Below, piece after piece: positions 14,987 through 23,155 of a stretch of 64,000 nucleotides of DNA. Location of the stretch: assembly GCA_034678485.1 (NCBI GenBank), contig JAXDBU010000043.1:25019-89018 (forward strand), written 5' to 3'. A program made the position numbers and the translations under genes. The notes under the pieces were generated by a model. The model had not been told where the DNA came from. It worked only from the letters and a program-made list of their open reading frames with translations, and ran no database searches. Each line of letters opens with the position of its first letter. The stretch's first letter is position 1. This DNA is from PLanc-01 sp034678485. GTDB lineage: Bacteria; Planctomycetota; Phycisphaerae; Sedimentisphaerales; Anaerobacaceae.

Positions 14987-16416
14987 CGCTGGGCGATGTC
15001 TTTGTCGCTGAAGTCGAATTTCTTGGTGCCGATGATCTGGTAGGTCTCGTGTCCCTTGCCGGCCAGCAGGATGATGTCGTCGGGCCGGGCGTTCTCGATG
15101 GCCAGCTCAATGGCCTTCCTTCGGTCCGGCTGCACTGTCACCCGCTCCGAGCCGGGGTCCTCGAAGCCCGCGATGATCTCGCCGATGATGGCTTCCGGGT
15201 CCTCCGTCCTCGGATTGTCACTGGTGACGATGATCGCGTCGGCCAGTTGCTCGGTCACGCGGGCCATGCGGGGCCGCTTGGTTCGGTCGCGGTCGCCGCC
15301 GCAACCGAAGAGGACCGTGAGCCGGCCCCGACACAAGGGGCGCAACGTCGTCAGGACGTTCTGCAGGGCGTCGTCCGTGTGGGCGTAGTCGACCAGGACG
15401 GCGAACCCGTCGCTCGGGACCCTCTCCAGCCTGCCGGGGACGCCCGTGAGAGAGGATAGGCCCGCCGCGACAGTCTTGAGATCCAGCCCGGCGGCCAGGC
15501 ACAGCCCCGCGGCGGCCAAGTGGTTCGACACGTTATACCGGCCCAGCAGCGGCGTCTTGACCCCTTCCGTCTGTCCCTGGAATTCCAGCGCGAACACGGT
15601 CCCCTCGACAGTCATCGATTCGATTCGCGCGATCAAATCGGCCGGCTCATCCACGGCGTACCAGCAGACACGAGCCTTGGTTTCCTGGGCGATCAGTCGT
15701 GACTGGGGCGCCTGCCTGTTCAGCACCGCGGTCGCGTCGGGCGACAGCGCGGTGAACAGGCGGGTCTTGGCCGCGAGGTAGTTCTCTGTCGTCCGATGGT
15801 AGTCCAGGTGGTCGCCGGTCAGATTGGTGAAGGCCGCCGCGCGGAAGGTCACGCCCGCCAAGCGGTCCTGGGACAGGGCATGGCTGCTGGCTTCGATGAC
15901 CATGTGGTCTGCGCCCGCTTGCACCATCTCCCTTTGGGCTGTCGCAAGGGTCAGGCAATCGGGCGTCGTGAGCGTGGAGGCGGTCTGGCCGGACCCGGTG
16001 TCGTAGACGACGGTCCCCATGAGGCCGCACTTGTGGCCCGCGGCTTCTATGCAGGAGCGGACCAGAAAGGTGATCGTCGTCTTGCCGTTCGTTCCCGTGA
16101 CGGCCAGGCAGGTCAGCTTCCTGCCCGGATAGCCGTTGGCGGCCTGGGCGAGCCGTCCGGCTGCCATCGCGGGATTCTCGACGGGCACAAAGACCGCTTG
16201 GTCCGATCCGTCAGCCGGATTGGCACCGGTCCCGTCGTCCTCGCACACGATGTACGTCGCGCCGCTGGCGATGGCCTTGCCGATGAACCGGCGGCCGTCG
16301 CAGGATGCGCCCTTGATCGCGACGAACACGTCGCCGGCGCGCACGACACGGGAATCGATCCGGACGGCGATAGCCGGATGGGAGCAGACCAGATTCAACA
16401 GTTCATCCAGGTTCAT
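14950..16416 (-). CDS. murE: UDP-MurNAc-L-Ala-D-Glu--2,6-diaminopimelate ligase
   Basis: A 488-residue Mur ligase that adds the third stem-peptide residue. The ATP loop is AVTGTNGKTTITFLV, and VTSDNPRTEDP carries the DNPR motif characteristic of meso-diaminopimelate-specific MurE, so the peptidoglycan is predicted to be of the DAP type. The frame is open to 16533 but the family homology begins at ATG 16416 (MNLDELLNLV). It is the first gene of the minus-strand unit murE-murF-mraY and is divergent from the transglutaminase gene. Confidence 0.95.
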   Translation of the reverse strand: MNLDELLNLVCSHPAIAVRIDSRVVRAGDVFVAIKGASCDGRRFIGKAIASGATYIVCEDDGTGANPADGSDQAVFVPVENPAMAAGRLAQAANGYPGRKLTCLAVTGTNGKTTITFLVRSCIEAAGHKCGLMGTVVYDTGSGQTASTLTTPDCLTLATAQREMVQAGADHMVIEASSHALSQDRLAGVTFRAAAFTNLTGDHLDYHRTTENYLAAKTRLFTALSPDATAVLNRQAPQSRLIAQETKARVCWYAVDEPADLIARIESMTVEGTVFALEFQGQTEGVKTPLLGRYNVSNHLAAAGLCLAAGLDLKTVAAGLSSLTGVPGRLERVPSDGFAVLVDYAHTDDALQNVLTTLRPLCRGRLTVLFGCGGDRDRTKRPRMARVTEQLADAIIVTSDNPRTEDPEAIIGEIIAGFEDPGSERVTVQPDRRKAIELAIENARPDDIILLAGKGHETYQIIGTKKFDFSDKDIAQRCLRERQCSPSR

Positions 16417-16554
16417 TCTGCAACATCCTATGCGAGGAATTGTGCAAGGGATCCGACCCCTGCGGACCTGCCATTCTACGCCGGGCCCTGCGACGACGCA
16501 ACAGGGCAAGACCTCATGTGATAGCCCTGTCATTATCGGCAGTTCAGGCGATTT

Positions 16555-16586
16555 TGGATGAGAAACGGTTGGCCGATGCGTATAAT
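16555..16586 (+). promoter_or_regulatory. Possible promoter of the transglutaminase gene
   Basis: A perfect TATAAT lies at 16581-16586. The best -35 candidate, TTGGAT at 16555-16560, is 20 nt away, longer than ideal. Confidence 0.4.
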
Positions 16587-16675
16587 GGGCAAGTCGAAGA
16601 ACCGGCTGTACGCGGCGAGTGTGGAGTGCACACCTTGCGCCGGCGGACCCAAGCTGCTCAGGAAGGAACCATCAC

Positions 16676-18172
16676 ATGCTCAGAAGAAAGCGCGCTGTCG
16701 TCTTTGGTTTGCTCGCGGTCGTCTGTTCCACGACCTTCGCCCAGGAGGAGAAGAGCTACCTGGCGGTCTTCATGGAGGGCAAGAAGGTGGGCTACTCGGT
16801 CCACACGCGGACGGTGGAAGGCGTGCGGGTCACGACGACCGAAGAGGTGAGCATCACGATCAGCCGGATGGGGGCCGCTCTGACCGTCGAGATGGCGGAG
16901 ACGAGCGTCGAGACGACTGCGGGCAAGCCCCTGCGATTCGAATCGCTCCAGCGTCTGGGGACCCTGACGATGATGAAGGTCGCGGGCGTGGTGAACGACA
17001 ACGGCGTCGTCGACGTGGTGTCGTCGTCGATGGGCAGCGAGCAGAAGAGCACGATACAATGGCCTGCAGGGGCGGTGATGGCCGAGGGGTTGCGCCTGCT
17101 GACGCTCGAGAAAGGACTCAAGCCGGGCGTGGAGTATTCGGCCAGCCTCTTCAGTCCCGGCGTCATGCAGGCTGTGGGCGCGACCGTCGTGATCAAGGAC
17201 AAGAAGGAAGTGGACCTGCTGGGGCGGGTCGTGAAACTCACGGAGACGACCACCGCCCTGAATATGCCCGGTACCGGACAGGTCGTCACCACGAGTTATG
17301 TCGACGACGAGATGCGGGTCCTCAAGAGCGTGGTGCCGCTGGCCGGCATGGTGGTCGAGATGATCGATTGCCCCAAGGAGTTCGCCCTGGGCGTCAACGA
17401 CGTCCTGGACTTGATCAATAGGATGTTCCAGAAGAGTCCGGAGCCGCTCAAAGACGTCCATACGATTGTCGCGATCACGTACACGCTGAACCCGGGCACG
17501 ACGGACGGTCTGCTGATCCCATCGACCGATAATCAGAAGGCAGTGCGCCAACCGGACGGCAGGGTGATCCTGGAGGTCAGGCCGGTGGCGGTCCCGGCGG
17601 GCGGCACGTTCCCGTACCAGGGCGACGATCCCGACCTGCTCGAAGCGATGAAGCCGACGCGATTCCTGCAGAGCGACAACGAGCGGGTCGTGGCGCTGGC
17701 CCGCAAGGCGGTCGGCGATACGAAGGACGCAGCGGAAGCCGCCCGCCGGATCGAGTCCTTTGTGGCAGAGTACATCGACAACAAAAACCTGTCCGTGGGC
17801 TATGCGTCAGCGGCCGAGGTGGCCGAGAGCCGCCAGGGCGACTGCTCGGAGTTCGCGGTCCTGACCGCGGCCATGTGCCGGGCGATCGGCATCCCCGCGC
17901 AGGTCGTAGTGGGTATCGCCTACGTCGACGAATGGAACGGAATGCAGGGCTTCGGGGGCCATGCCTGGACGCAGGCATACCTCGGCGGCGACAAGATGGG
18001 TAAAGGGGGCAAGTGGATCGGCCTGGACGCCGCCTTCAAGAGCAGCGATCGCGGCTACGACGCCGGCCACATCACCCTGGCGGTCGGCAACGGCGAGCCC
18101 GGCGACTTCTTCAACATGGCCAGCGCCCTCGGCCAGTTCCAGATCGAGAAGGTCAAGGTGCAAACCAAGTAG
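16676..18172 (+). CDS. Secreted transglutaminase-like (cysteine protease fold) protein
   Basis: A 498-residue protein starting at ATG 16676, after AGGAAGG. The first ~23 residues are a signal peptide (LLAVVCSTTFAQ). A long N-terminal region without recognisable motifs is followed by a transglutaminase-like core with a complete triad: Cys390 in QGDCSEFAVL, His429 in FGGHAWTQAY and Asp451 in WIGLDAAF. Such domains in bacteria are often proteases, amidases or inactive peptide-binding modules rather than cross-linkers. The gene is alone on the plus strand between the mur cluster and the ATPase pair, so its substrate cannot be inferred. Confidence 0.8.
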   Translation: MLRRKRAVVFGLLAVVCSTTFAQEEKSYLAVFMEGKKVGYSVHTRTVEGVRVTTTEEVSITISRMGAALTVEMAETSVETTAGKPLRFESLQRLGTLTMMKVAGVVNDNGVVDVVSSSMGSEQKSTIQWPAGAVMAEGLRLLTLEKGLKPGVEYSASLFSPGVMQAVGATVVIKDKKEVDLLGRVVKLTETTTALNMPGTGQVVTTSYVDDEMRVLKSVVPLAGMVVEMIDCPKEFALGVNDVLDLINRMFQKSPEPLKDVHTIVAITYTLNPGTTDGLLIPSTDNQKAVRQPDGRVILEVRPVAVPAGGTFPYQGDDPDLLEAMKPTRFLQSDNERVVALARKAVGDTKDAAEAARRIESFVAEYIDNKNLSVGYASAAEVAESRQGDCSEFAVLTAAMCRAIGIPAQVVVGIAYVDEWNGMQGFGGHAWTQAYLGGDKMGKGGKWIGLDAAFKSSDRGYDAGHITLAVGNGEPGDFFNMASALGQFQIEKVKVQTK

Positions 18173-18214
18173 GAGATAGCCCGCGGGAGCCTCCAATCCG
18201 TCGAAACCTCGCAT

Positions 18215-18276
18215 TTGGCAAAGTCAACATGGCAGAATCACAGGTCATTCTGCAACCTGTGATGGTTCTTTGCCAA
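18215..18276. terminator. Bidirectional nested hairpin between convergent genes
   Basis: An outer 9-bp pair TTGGCAAAG/CTTTGCCAA (18215-18223 with 18268-18276) encloses a 9-bp hairpin ATCACAGGT/ACCTGTGAT (18237-18245 with 18255-18263). It lies between the convergent transglutaminase and DUF4276 genes. Confidence 0.6.
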
Positions 18277-18292
18277 CCGTGAGCTGCCCTCA

Positions 18293-18898
18293 TCACAGTC
18301 GCACGTCGAGCATCTGGCAAAGACGGACGAAGTGCGGGAGGTGCGTCTTGAGTTCCGCCGGGTCCCGTTGGCCGAGCAGTTCGAAGGAGCGCCTGCCCTT
18401 CTCGTAGCCCCTGTGCTGCCCGCAATCGCGCGTTGCGTTGGCAAGCGCCTCTTGCACAGTCTCCTTGGCCCTCGTTTCGAGGTTGTCCAGCGACGGCAGA
18501 GCGTTCTCCCGAAGGCGGCTGCCGAAGAACTCCCGCAGGGCGTTTCTGTCGGCAAGACACCAAGTCTCCATACACTGGACCATCAATTGGGCTTGGTCGT
18601 CATCTGCCCCGGCGGGCCGCTCCCACCCGTCTCGCGATTGGAGATGGTGCCAGGGAGAGCGAGGCAGATTGACCGGCGCCTCGCTGTCCACGAGCAACAC
18701 GGGATAGTCACCTGCCGCTGCTGTTCTCAAGGCGGTCTTGAAGTCGTCATAGGCAGCGTTGCGACTACCGCACGCCCTGGTTGACGGCATACGATTCTGG
18801 AATCCAGCCCGTTCCAGGAGTTTGCGAAACCCTTCACGGCATTTGCTCTTGTCTGATGGTCTGTCGCCGCCTCCCTCAATGTACAGTCTGACTTTCAC
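18293..18898 (-). CDS. DUF4276 family protein, partner of the upstream ATPase
   Basis: A 201-residue protein beginning at a GTG that overlaps the ATPase stop in a GTGA tetranucleotide. It shows the DUF4276 hallmarks: the N-terminal strand VRLYIEGGGD, CREGFRKLLERAG, then LLVDSEAPV, MVQCMETWCLADR and GRRSFELLGQ. The acidic residues after the first and third strands resemble a TOPRIM-like metal site, though this is my reading and not established. The translational coupling with an OLD/RecF-like ATPase suggests a two-protein machine of the ATPase-plus-nuclease type used in phage defence. Family call is firm, function open. Confidence 0.82.
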   Translation of the reverse strand: MKVRLYIEGGGDRPSDKSKCREGFRKLLERAGFQNRMPSTRACGSRNAAYDDFKTALRTAAAGDYPVLLVDSEAPVNLPRSPWHHLQSRDGWERPAGADDDQAQLMVQCMETWCLADRNALREFFGSRLRENALPSLDNLETRAKETVQEALANATRDCGQHRGYEKGRRSFELLGQRDPAELKTHLPHFVRLCQMLDVRL

Positions 18899-20067
18899 CA
18901 ACGCACCCCTCCTATCTCGCCTTGGGTCCAGAGTTGGCCAAGGCGGTACTTCTGGAGCCATCCCTCAAGTGCCTGCCCGTCGAGACGTTTCATGGTTGTC
19001 TGCCCCTCCGACTTCTCACACACAACGACCGATTCCGGCTGGTCGCTAAACTCGTCGATGAGAATGTCCGAGTGGGTCGTTACCACCAACTGGCTCCGCT
19101 CGGATGCAGCCTTCAGCAGGCGGGCAAGGGTCGGTATGATGTCCGGATGCAGCCCCAATTCGGGTTCCTCGATGCAAATCAACGGGGGCGGGGAGGGATT
19201 GCACAAAACAGCCAACAGACAGAGATACCGGAGCGTGCCGTCCGAGAGACGCGTCGCGGGTACCGGGCTCACCAGACCAGTCTCATGAAAGAACACCTGG
19301 ACGGTACCTCCCTCGACCGACACGTCATAGTCTTCAATGCCGCCATAGAGTTGCTTGAGATTGTCAAGGATGTTTCGCTTGGCGCCGGGATCCCGGCGTA
19401 GTCGGTTCAGTACCAGTCCAAGGTTGCCGCAATCCGACTCCAGGAAATCGTTGGTCTGATCGGCCTTCTGTGGCTGGCGCGGCACCGTGAATCGGCCGAA
19501 GGACCACTCCCGATACTGACGAATCCGTGCATAGACCTGCCCGAGATATGTGATCTCGGGATACTGATCGGGGTCCTTTCGCTGAGAGAGAATGGACTCA
19601 TCGCGAGACGCGTCCTCTCGCCGGATTCTACGCTCCTGTTGCCCCGGAACACCCAGGATAGGATGCCCCTGCTGGAAGCGGTAGTAGAAGTACGGCGTTT
19701 CAGATCGGTCAGGTGCGCCGCTCTCGATCTGCTCGTCGACAAGCTCGAACTTCTGTGATGACTCCGTAAACCAAATGGCGTGATGCAACGGTTGCTTGCC
19801 CGCAGGATTCTCCACTGTGACATCGAGCATCGCCGTGGTTCCAGGCGTGCCTGTACCCTTCCAGATCCAGTCCCGGATTCCGCCTCCGTCGCGGACGGGT
19901 GCTGCGAGATGTGTCGGTGCTGCGCGGAGCAGGCTGATGGCCTCCAACAGATTCGATTTGCCCGACCCGTTCGGGCCGATCAGGACGTTCAGTGGACGAA
20001 GTTCCAAAGGAGTGCTCTGAGGACCGAAAGACAACAGGTTCGTGGCCTTGATCTCACGCAGCAGCAT
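18895..20067 (-). CDS. AAA/ABC-type ATPase (AAA_21, RecF/OLD-like)
   Basis: A 390-residue ATPase starting after AGGAG at ATG 20067. Walker A is LIGPNGSGKSNLLEA (~residues 30-44), the signature region is RLSDGTLRYLCLLA, Walker B is LICIEEPELGLHP and the switch His lies in VVTTHSDIL. These fit the SMC/RecF-like 'AAA_21' group that works on DNA or with effector nucleases. It lies 38 nt after recJ and is followed, with a 4-nt overlap, by the DUF4276 gene. Together the two resemble ATPase-effector pairs such as PARIS or Gabija in organisation only; sequence kinship to those systems is not shown. Confidence 0.88.
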   Translation of the reverse strand: MLLREIKATNLLSFGPQSTPLELRPLNVLIGPNGSGKSNLLEAISLLRAAPTHLAAPVRDGGGIRDWIWKGTGTPGTTAMLDVTVENPAGKQPLHHAIWFTESSQKFELVDEQIESGAPDRSETPYFYYRFQQGHPILGVPGQQERRIRREDASRDESILSQRKDPDQYPEITYLGQVYARIRQYREWSFGRFTVPRQPQKADQTNDFLESDCGNLGLVLNRLRRDPGAKRNILDNLKQLYGGIEDYDVSVEGGTVQVFFHETGLVSPVPATRLSDGTLRYLCLLAVLCNPSPPPLICIEEPELGLHPDIIPTLARLLKAASERSQLVVTTHSDILIDEFSDQPESVVVCEKSEGQTTMKRLDGQALEGWLQKYRLGQLWTQGEIGGVRW

Positions 20068-20105
20068 ATTCTCACTCCTCTTGGCATCCTCGCAATTGCC
20101 GACGA

Positions 20106-21875
20106 TCATTCGAACTGAATATCCACCGCGATGAACTCGACGGTGGTGTTGCCGTTGTAGTGGTTGAGCTGGGCTTCGTAGGCGATGTTGAAGTACTCGT
20201 TGTCGATGAGCTTCTTTTCGAGCCCGCCCATGCGAAAACCCACGCAGCGGATGGTCGCGGTGTTGTCGGTGATGGCGAACTGGAGGTGGTCGTTGGTCGA
20301 GCCGCACCGTTTGGGGGGAGCAGCCAGTCGGACGCCCTTCGTTGCGAACACGGGTTTCGGGTTGCCCTCGCCGAACGGTCCGAGCATATCGAGCTGATGG
20401 ACGACGTCCCTCGTGAACTGCCGCAACGGCGCCAGCGCGTCGATGTGCATCTTCGCGACCACGTCTTCTTCGCGGAGATTGTTCACGGCGTAGGTCTCGA
20501 AGTCCGCCGCAAAGGCTTCGATCTTCTCCGGCGGCATGGTCAACCCCGCCGCCATCTTGTGACCGCCGAAGCTGGCCAGGTGCGAGGAGCAGGCCTCGAT
20601 GGCGCTGAGCACGCAGAAGCCCGGGATGGAGCGGGCGGAGCCCTGGGCCACGCCGTTCTCGTTCACCGACGCGTTGATCATGATCGCAGGACGGAAGAAC
20701 CGGTCCACGAGCCGGGAGGCGACGATGCCCAGGACACCCGTGTGCCAACCCTCGGCGGCCAGGACGATGCTCCGCCGGTCCGGGTGGTTCAGACCCCGCT
20801 CGACGACGATCTCACAGGCCTGCTTGAGCATCTTGCGCTCGCACTGCTGCCGCTGGGTGTTCTGGTCCTTGAGGTAGTCGGCGATCTGCATGGCCCGCAG
20901 CTCGCTCGTGCTGGTGAGCAGCTCGACCGCCAGTCTCGCGTGTCCCATCCGGCCGGCCGCGTTGAGCACGGGCGCCAGGCGAAAGCCGATCGCGCAGCTA
21001 TCGACGCCCTTGCCCGCCAGTCCGGCCGACTGGATCAGAGCCCGCAGGCCGCACAGCTTGCTGTCGGGTACTGCCTGGAGTCCGAACCGCGTCAGCACGC
21101 GGTTCTCGCCGCGGAGATCCACCACGTCCGCGACCGTGCCGATGGCTGCCAGGGTCGTCGCGTTGAGCATGAACTCGCGGAGTTTGGGCTCGAGACGCGG
21201 GCCGTGGCTGAACTCCTCCGCCACCGCCCAGGCGAGCTTGTAGGCCACCAGGGCGCCTGCGGAGTCCTGGTTCGGATAGGAAGGGTCCAGCGCCGGGTGA
21301 AGAACGGCGACCGCGCGGGGCAGCTCCAGTCCCGGCTGGTGATGGTCGGTGACGATCAAGTCCAGGCCGAGTTGTGCGGCCAACTCGGCGGCGGCCAAGG
21401 CGGAGATTCCGCAATCGACGGTGATCAGCAGGCGGGTGCCTACCTCGGCCAGCGAACGCACCGCGTCGGCGTTGAGACCGTAGCCCTCGTCGATCCGGTG
21501 GGGGATGTAGTAATCGACCTGGGCGCCGAGTAGCGTCAGGAGTTCCCAGAGGATCGAGACGCCCGTGATGCCGTCGACGTCATAGTCGCCGTAGACGGTG
21601 ATCTTCTCTTTCTTCTCGATCGCTTGCCTCAGGCGGGCGACGGCCGGCGCGATCCCCGGCATTTGCGCCGGTCGGATCAGCTCGGTCAGCTTAGGCTGCA
21701 GGAAGATGCTGCCTTCACGAGGTTCGGTGACTCCCCGATTGATGAGGATCTGCGCGATCAGCGGGGAGATCTTCAACGAGTTGGCGAGTTGCTCCGTGTG
21801 TTTGTCCGCCGGCGGGATGACCCACTCGGTCTTCTGCGTCCCCGCAGGAGACGGCATTTGTTTTGTGTAGCTCAT
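20106..21875 (-). CDS. recJ: Single-stranded-DNA-specific exonuclease RecJ
   Basis: A 589-residue DHH-family 5'-3' exonuclease used in recombination and mismatch repair. The metal-binding motifs are VYGDYDVDGITG, ITVDCGISA, VTDHHQPG and the DHHA1 part with FGGHKMAAGLTM; a C-terminal OB-like domain follows. Length is normal. A sigma70-like promoter lies just upstream at 21909-21938. The ATPase-DUF4276 pair follows on the same strand after 38 nt and may be read through from recJ. Confidence 0.96.
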   Translation of the reverse strand: MSYTKQMPSPAGTQKTEWVIPPADKHTEQLANSLKISPLIAQILINRGVTEPREGSIFLQPKLTELIRPAQMPGIAPAVARLRQAIEKKEKITVYGDYDVDGITGVSILWELLTLLGAQVDYYIPHRIDEGYGLNADAVRSLAEVGTRLLITVDCGISALAAAELAAQLGLDLIVTDHHQPGLELPRAVAVLHPALDPSYPNQDSAGALVAYKLAWAVAEEFSHGPRLEPKLREFMLNATTLAAIGTVADVVDLRGENRVLTRFGLQAVPDSKLCGLRALIQSAGLAGKGVDSCAIGFRLAPVLNAAGRMGHARLAVELLTSTSELRAMQIADYLKDQNTQRQQCERKMLKQACEIVVERGLNHPDRRSIVLAAEGWHTGVLGIVASRLVDRFFRPAIMINASVNENGVAQGSARSIPGFCVLSAIEACSSHLASFGGHKMAAGLTMPPEKIEAFAADFETYAVNNLREEDVVAKMHIDALAPLRQFTRDVVHQLDMLGPFGEGNPKPVFATKGVRLAAPPKRCGSTNDHLQFAITDNTATIRCVGFRMGGLEKKLIDNEYFNIAYEAQLNHYNGNTTVEFIAVDIQFE

Positions 21876-21908
21876 GCCTGCGTTCCAATAAGCCGTGCCA
21901 AAGCACTC

Positions 21909-21938
21909 TTTATATCAGACGATGGCACGCGGTTGCAA
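21909..21938 (-). promoter_or_regulatory. sigma70-like promoter of recJ
   Basis: On the minus strand TTGCAA (21938-21933), 18-nt spacer, TATAAA (21914-21909), 33 nt upstream of the recJ ATG. Confidence 0.5.
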
Positions 21939-22023
21939 GGCTTCCCTGGGTGCGAGTCCGCAAGGGGGTGCGTGACCGCATCTGCGCGCGTGCAATAGGC
22001 GTTCATGGAAACCCCGAAATGTC

Positions 22024-22106
22024 ATTCCCGCGCAAGCGGGAATCCACTCCCCCGGTCGCGCCCAGTCCCGTGGTTCCTGGATTCCTGCTTAACGCAAGAA
22101 TCCAGG
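22024..22106. repeat. Two REP-like palindromes
   Basis: First palindrome: ATTCCCGC-GCAA-GCGGGAAT at 22024-22043. Second: CCTGGATTC/GAATCCAGG (22076-22084 with 22098-22106). Both resemble dispersed 'cattcccgc...gcgggaat' repeats found in many bacterial genomes. They occupy the 395-nt gap between recJ (21875) and the amidase-like gene (22271), which otherwise holds nothing I can support. Confidence 0.6.
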
Positions 22107-22270
22107 CACCGTGGTATGCGATGTGTCCCAGGAACTGGACTCCCGCCCCCGGCGGGACCGATGCGCCGGCGGGCGCGTCGCTGCCAGTCATGAGGAAAGC
22201 GAACGATCCATGTGAGACTGGGGAAGATGGGGGATGTTTGCGGCGCGGAGGATTTGTCGCAGGAGATTCG

Positions 22271-22801
22271 CTACTGGCAATCGGTCGGCAGGTACACCGA
22301 TTTGGTGGGGATGTGGAGCTTTCTGCACAGGGCCTCCAGGAGCATCTCCAGCCGCTTCAGTTGATAGTCGGTGGGCAGGGTGTTCACGCCGTCGCCGATC
22401 AGGCAGATGCGGATGGTCTTGTCCGAACCTTGCCAGGTTCGACCGGGCCGGATCGACCATTGCTTCTGCCACAGGTCGGTCGCCTGAATCTCTCCGTCCT
22501 TGCCGCCGGCGCCGTTGCAGACGACGAAGTGAGTATTCGTATCGATCCCGGCGACGGGCTGTTGCAGGCCGCCGCTCCTGGTCCCGCTGAAGAAGATCTC
22601 GATACTGGTCCAGCGATTGGGCGCCTGGCAGGCCTTCGACAGCACGGCTTGATCCACCGAGGTGAGCTGGTAGTACGCGGACAGGCAGAAGGGTCCGGCG
22701 GATGGGTGGTTGTTGCCCAGGACCATCAAGACGAACGCGCCAACCGTCATGGAAACCAACAACGCGCCTAAGACCTTCACTACCCTGGGCTGGTTCGACA
22801 T
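22271..22801 (-). CDS. Amidase/PGRP-fold-like membrane-anchored protein, probably inactive
   Basis: A 176-residue protein with one N-terminal transmembrane segment (VLGALLVSMTVGAFVLMVLG, residues 10-29). The rest resembles the N-acetylmuramoyl-L-alanine amidase/PGRP fold: WTSIEIFFSGTRSG, THFVVCNG, IRICLIGDG and the C-terminal YQLKRLEMLLEALCRKLHI. In active enzymes the first segment carries a zinc-binding His (typically I-x-I-H-H-S); here it is Phe70-Phe71, so catalysis is doubtful and a peptidoglycan-binding role is possible. Assignment is from pattern only. Confidence 0.5.
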   Translation of the reverse strand: MSNQPRVVKVLGALLVSMTVGAFVLMVLGNNHPSAGPFCLSAYYQLTSVDQAVLSKACQAPNRWTSIEIFFSGTRSGGLQQPVAGIDTNTHFVVCNGAGGKDGEIQATDLWQKQWSIRPGRTWQGSDKTIRICLIGDGVNTLPTDYQLKRLEMLLEALCRKLHIPTKSVYLPTDCQ

Positions 22802-23155
22802 AAGCCAGTCGTCCCTTCACGACCCTGCCGCCTGTGAAGCTGCATCACACATGCAAACTGGGACCTCACAGCGGAGCGTACTGTTATACCCTGTTTCATC
22901 GGCAGCCGTCAGTATGCGACTCCAGATTTTATGCAGAATGTCACACGAGTCCGCAAGTTTTTTTCTGTGCGGCGGGTTCTCGCGACCGTTCGGGAGTCGT
23001 CTTGGCTCGGGCCATCCGAAATTCGCAGTTTTTTAGGTCCGTAATTGCCGGGCGCCAGCACCTTGACCGCCGGTGAGAGTCCCGCTATATTCGCGGCGGT
23101 CTCATAATCGTATCGGGTCAGTTCCTGACGTCGACCGCGAGCAGAAAGGGAACCG
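22802..23155. other. Intergenic stretch, upstream region of DUF4954-nagB
   Basis: 354 nt between divergent genes. Apart from the promoter at 23063-23091 I see no gene or strong hairpin. Confidence 0.5.
23063..23091 (+). promoter_or_regulatory. sigma70-like promoter of DUF4954-nagB
   Basis: TTGACC (23063-23068), 17-nt spacer, TATATT (23086-23091). The start codon at 23156 lies about 58 nt beyond the expected transcription start. Confidence 0.7.

Noticed and set aside
13646..15043. 465-codon plus-strand frame opposite murF
   Set aside because: Shadow of murF with unnatural Arg/Gly/Gln-rich composition.
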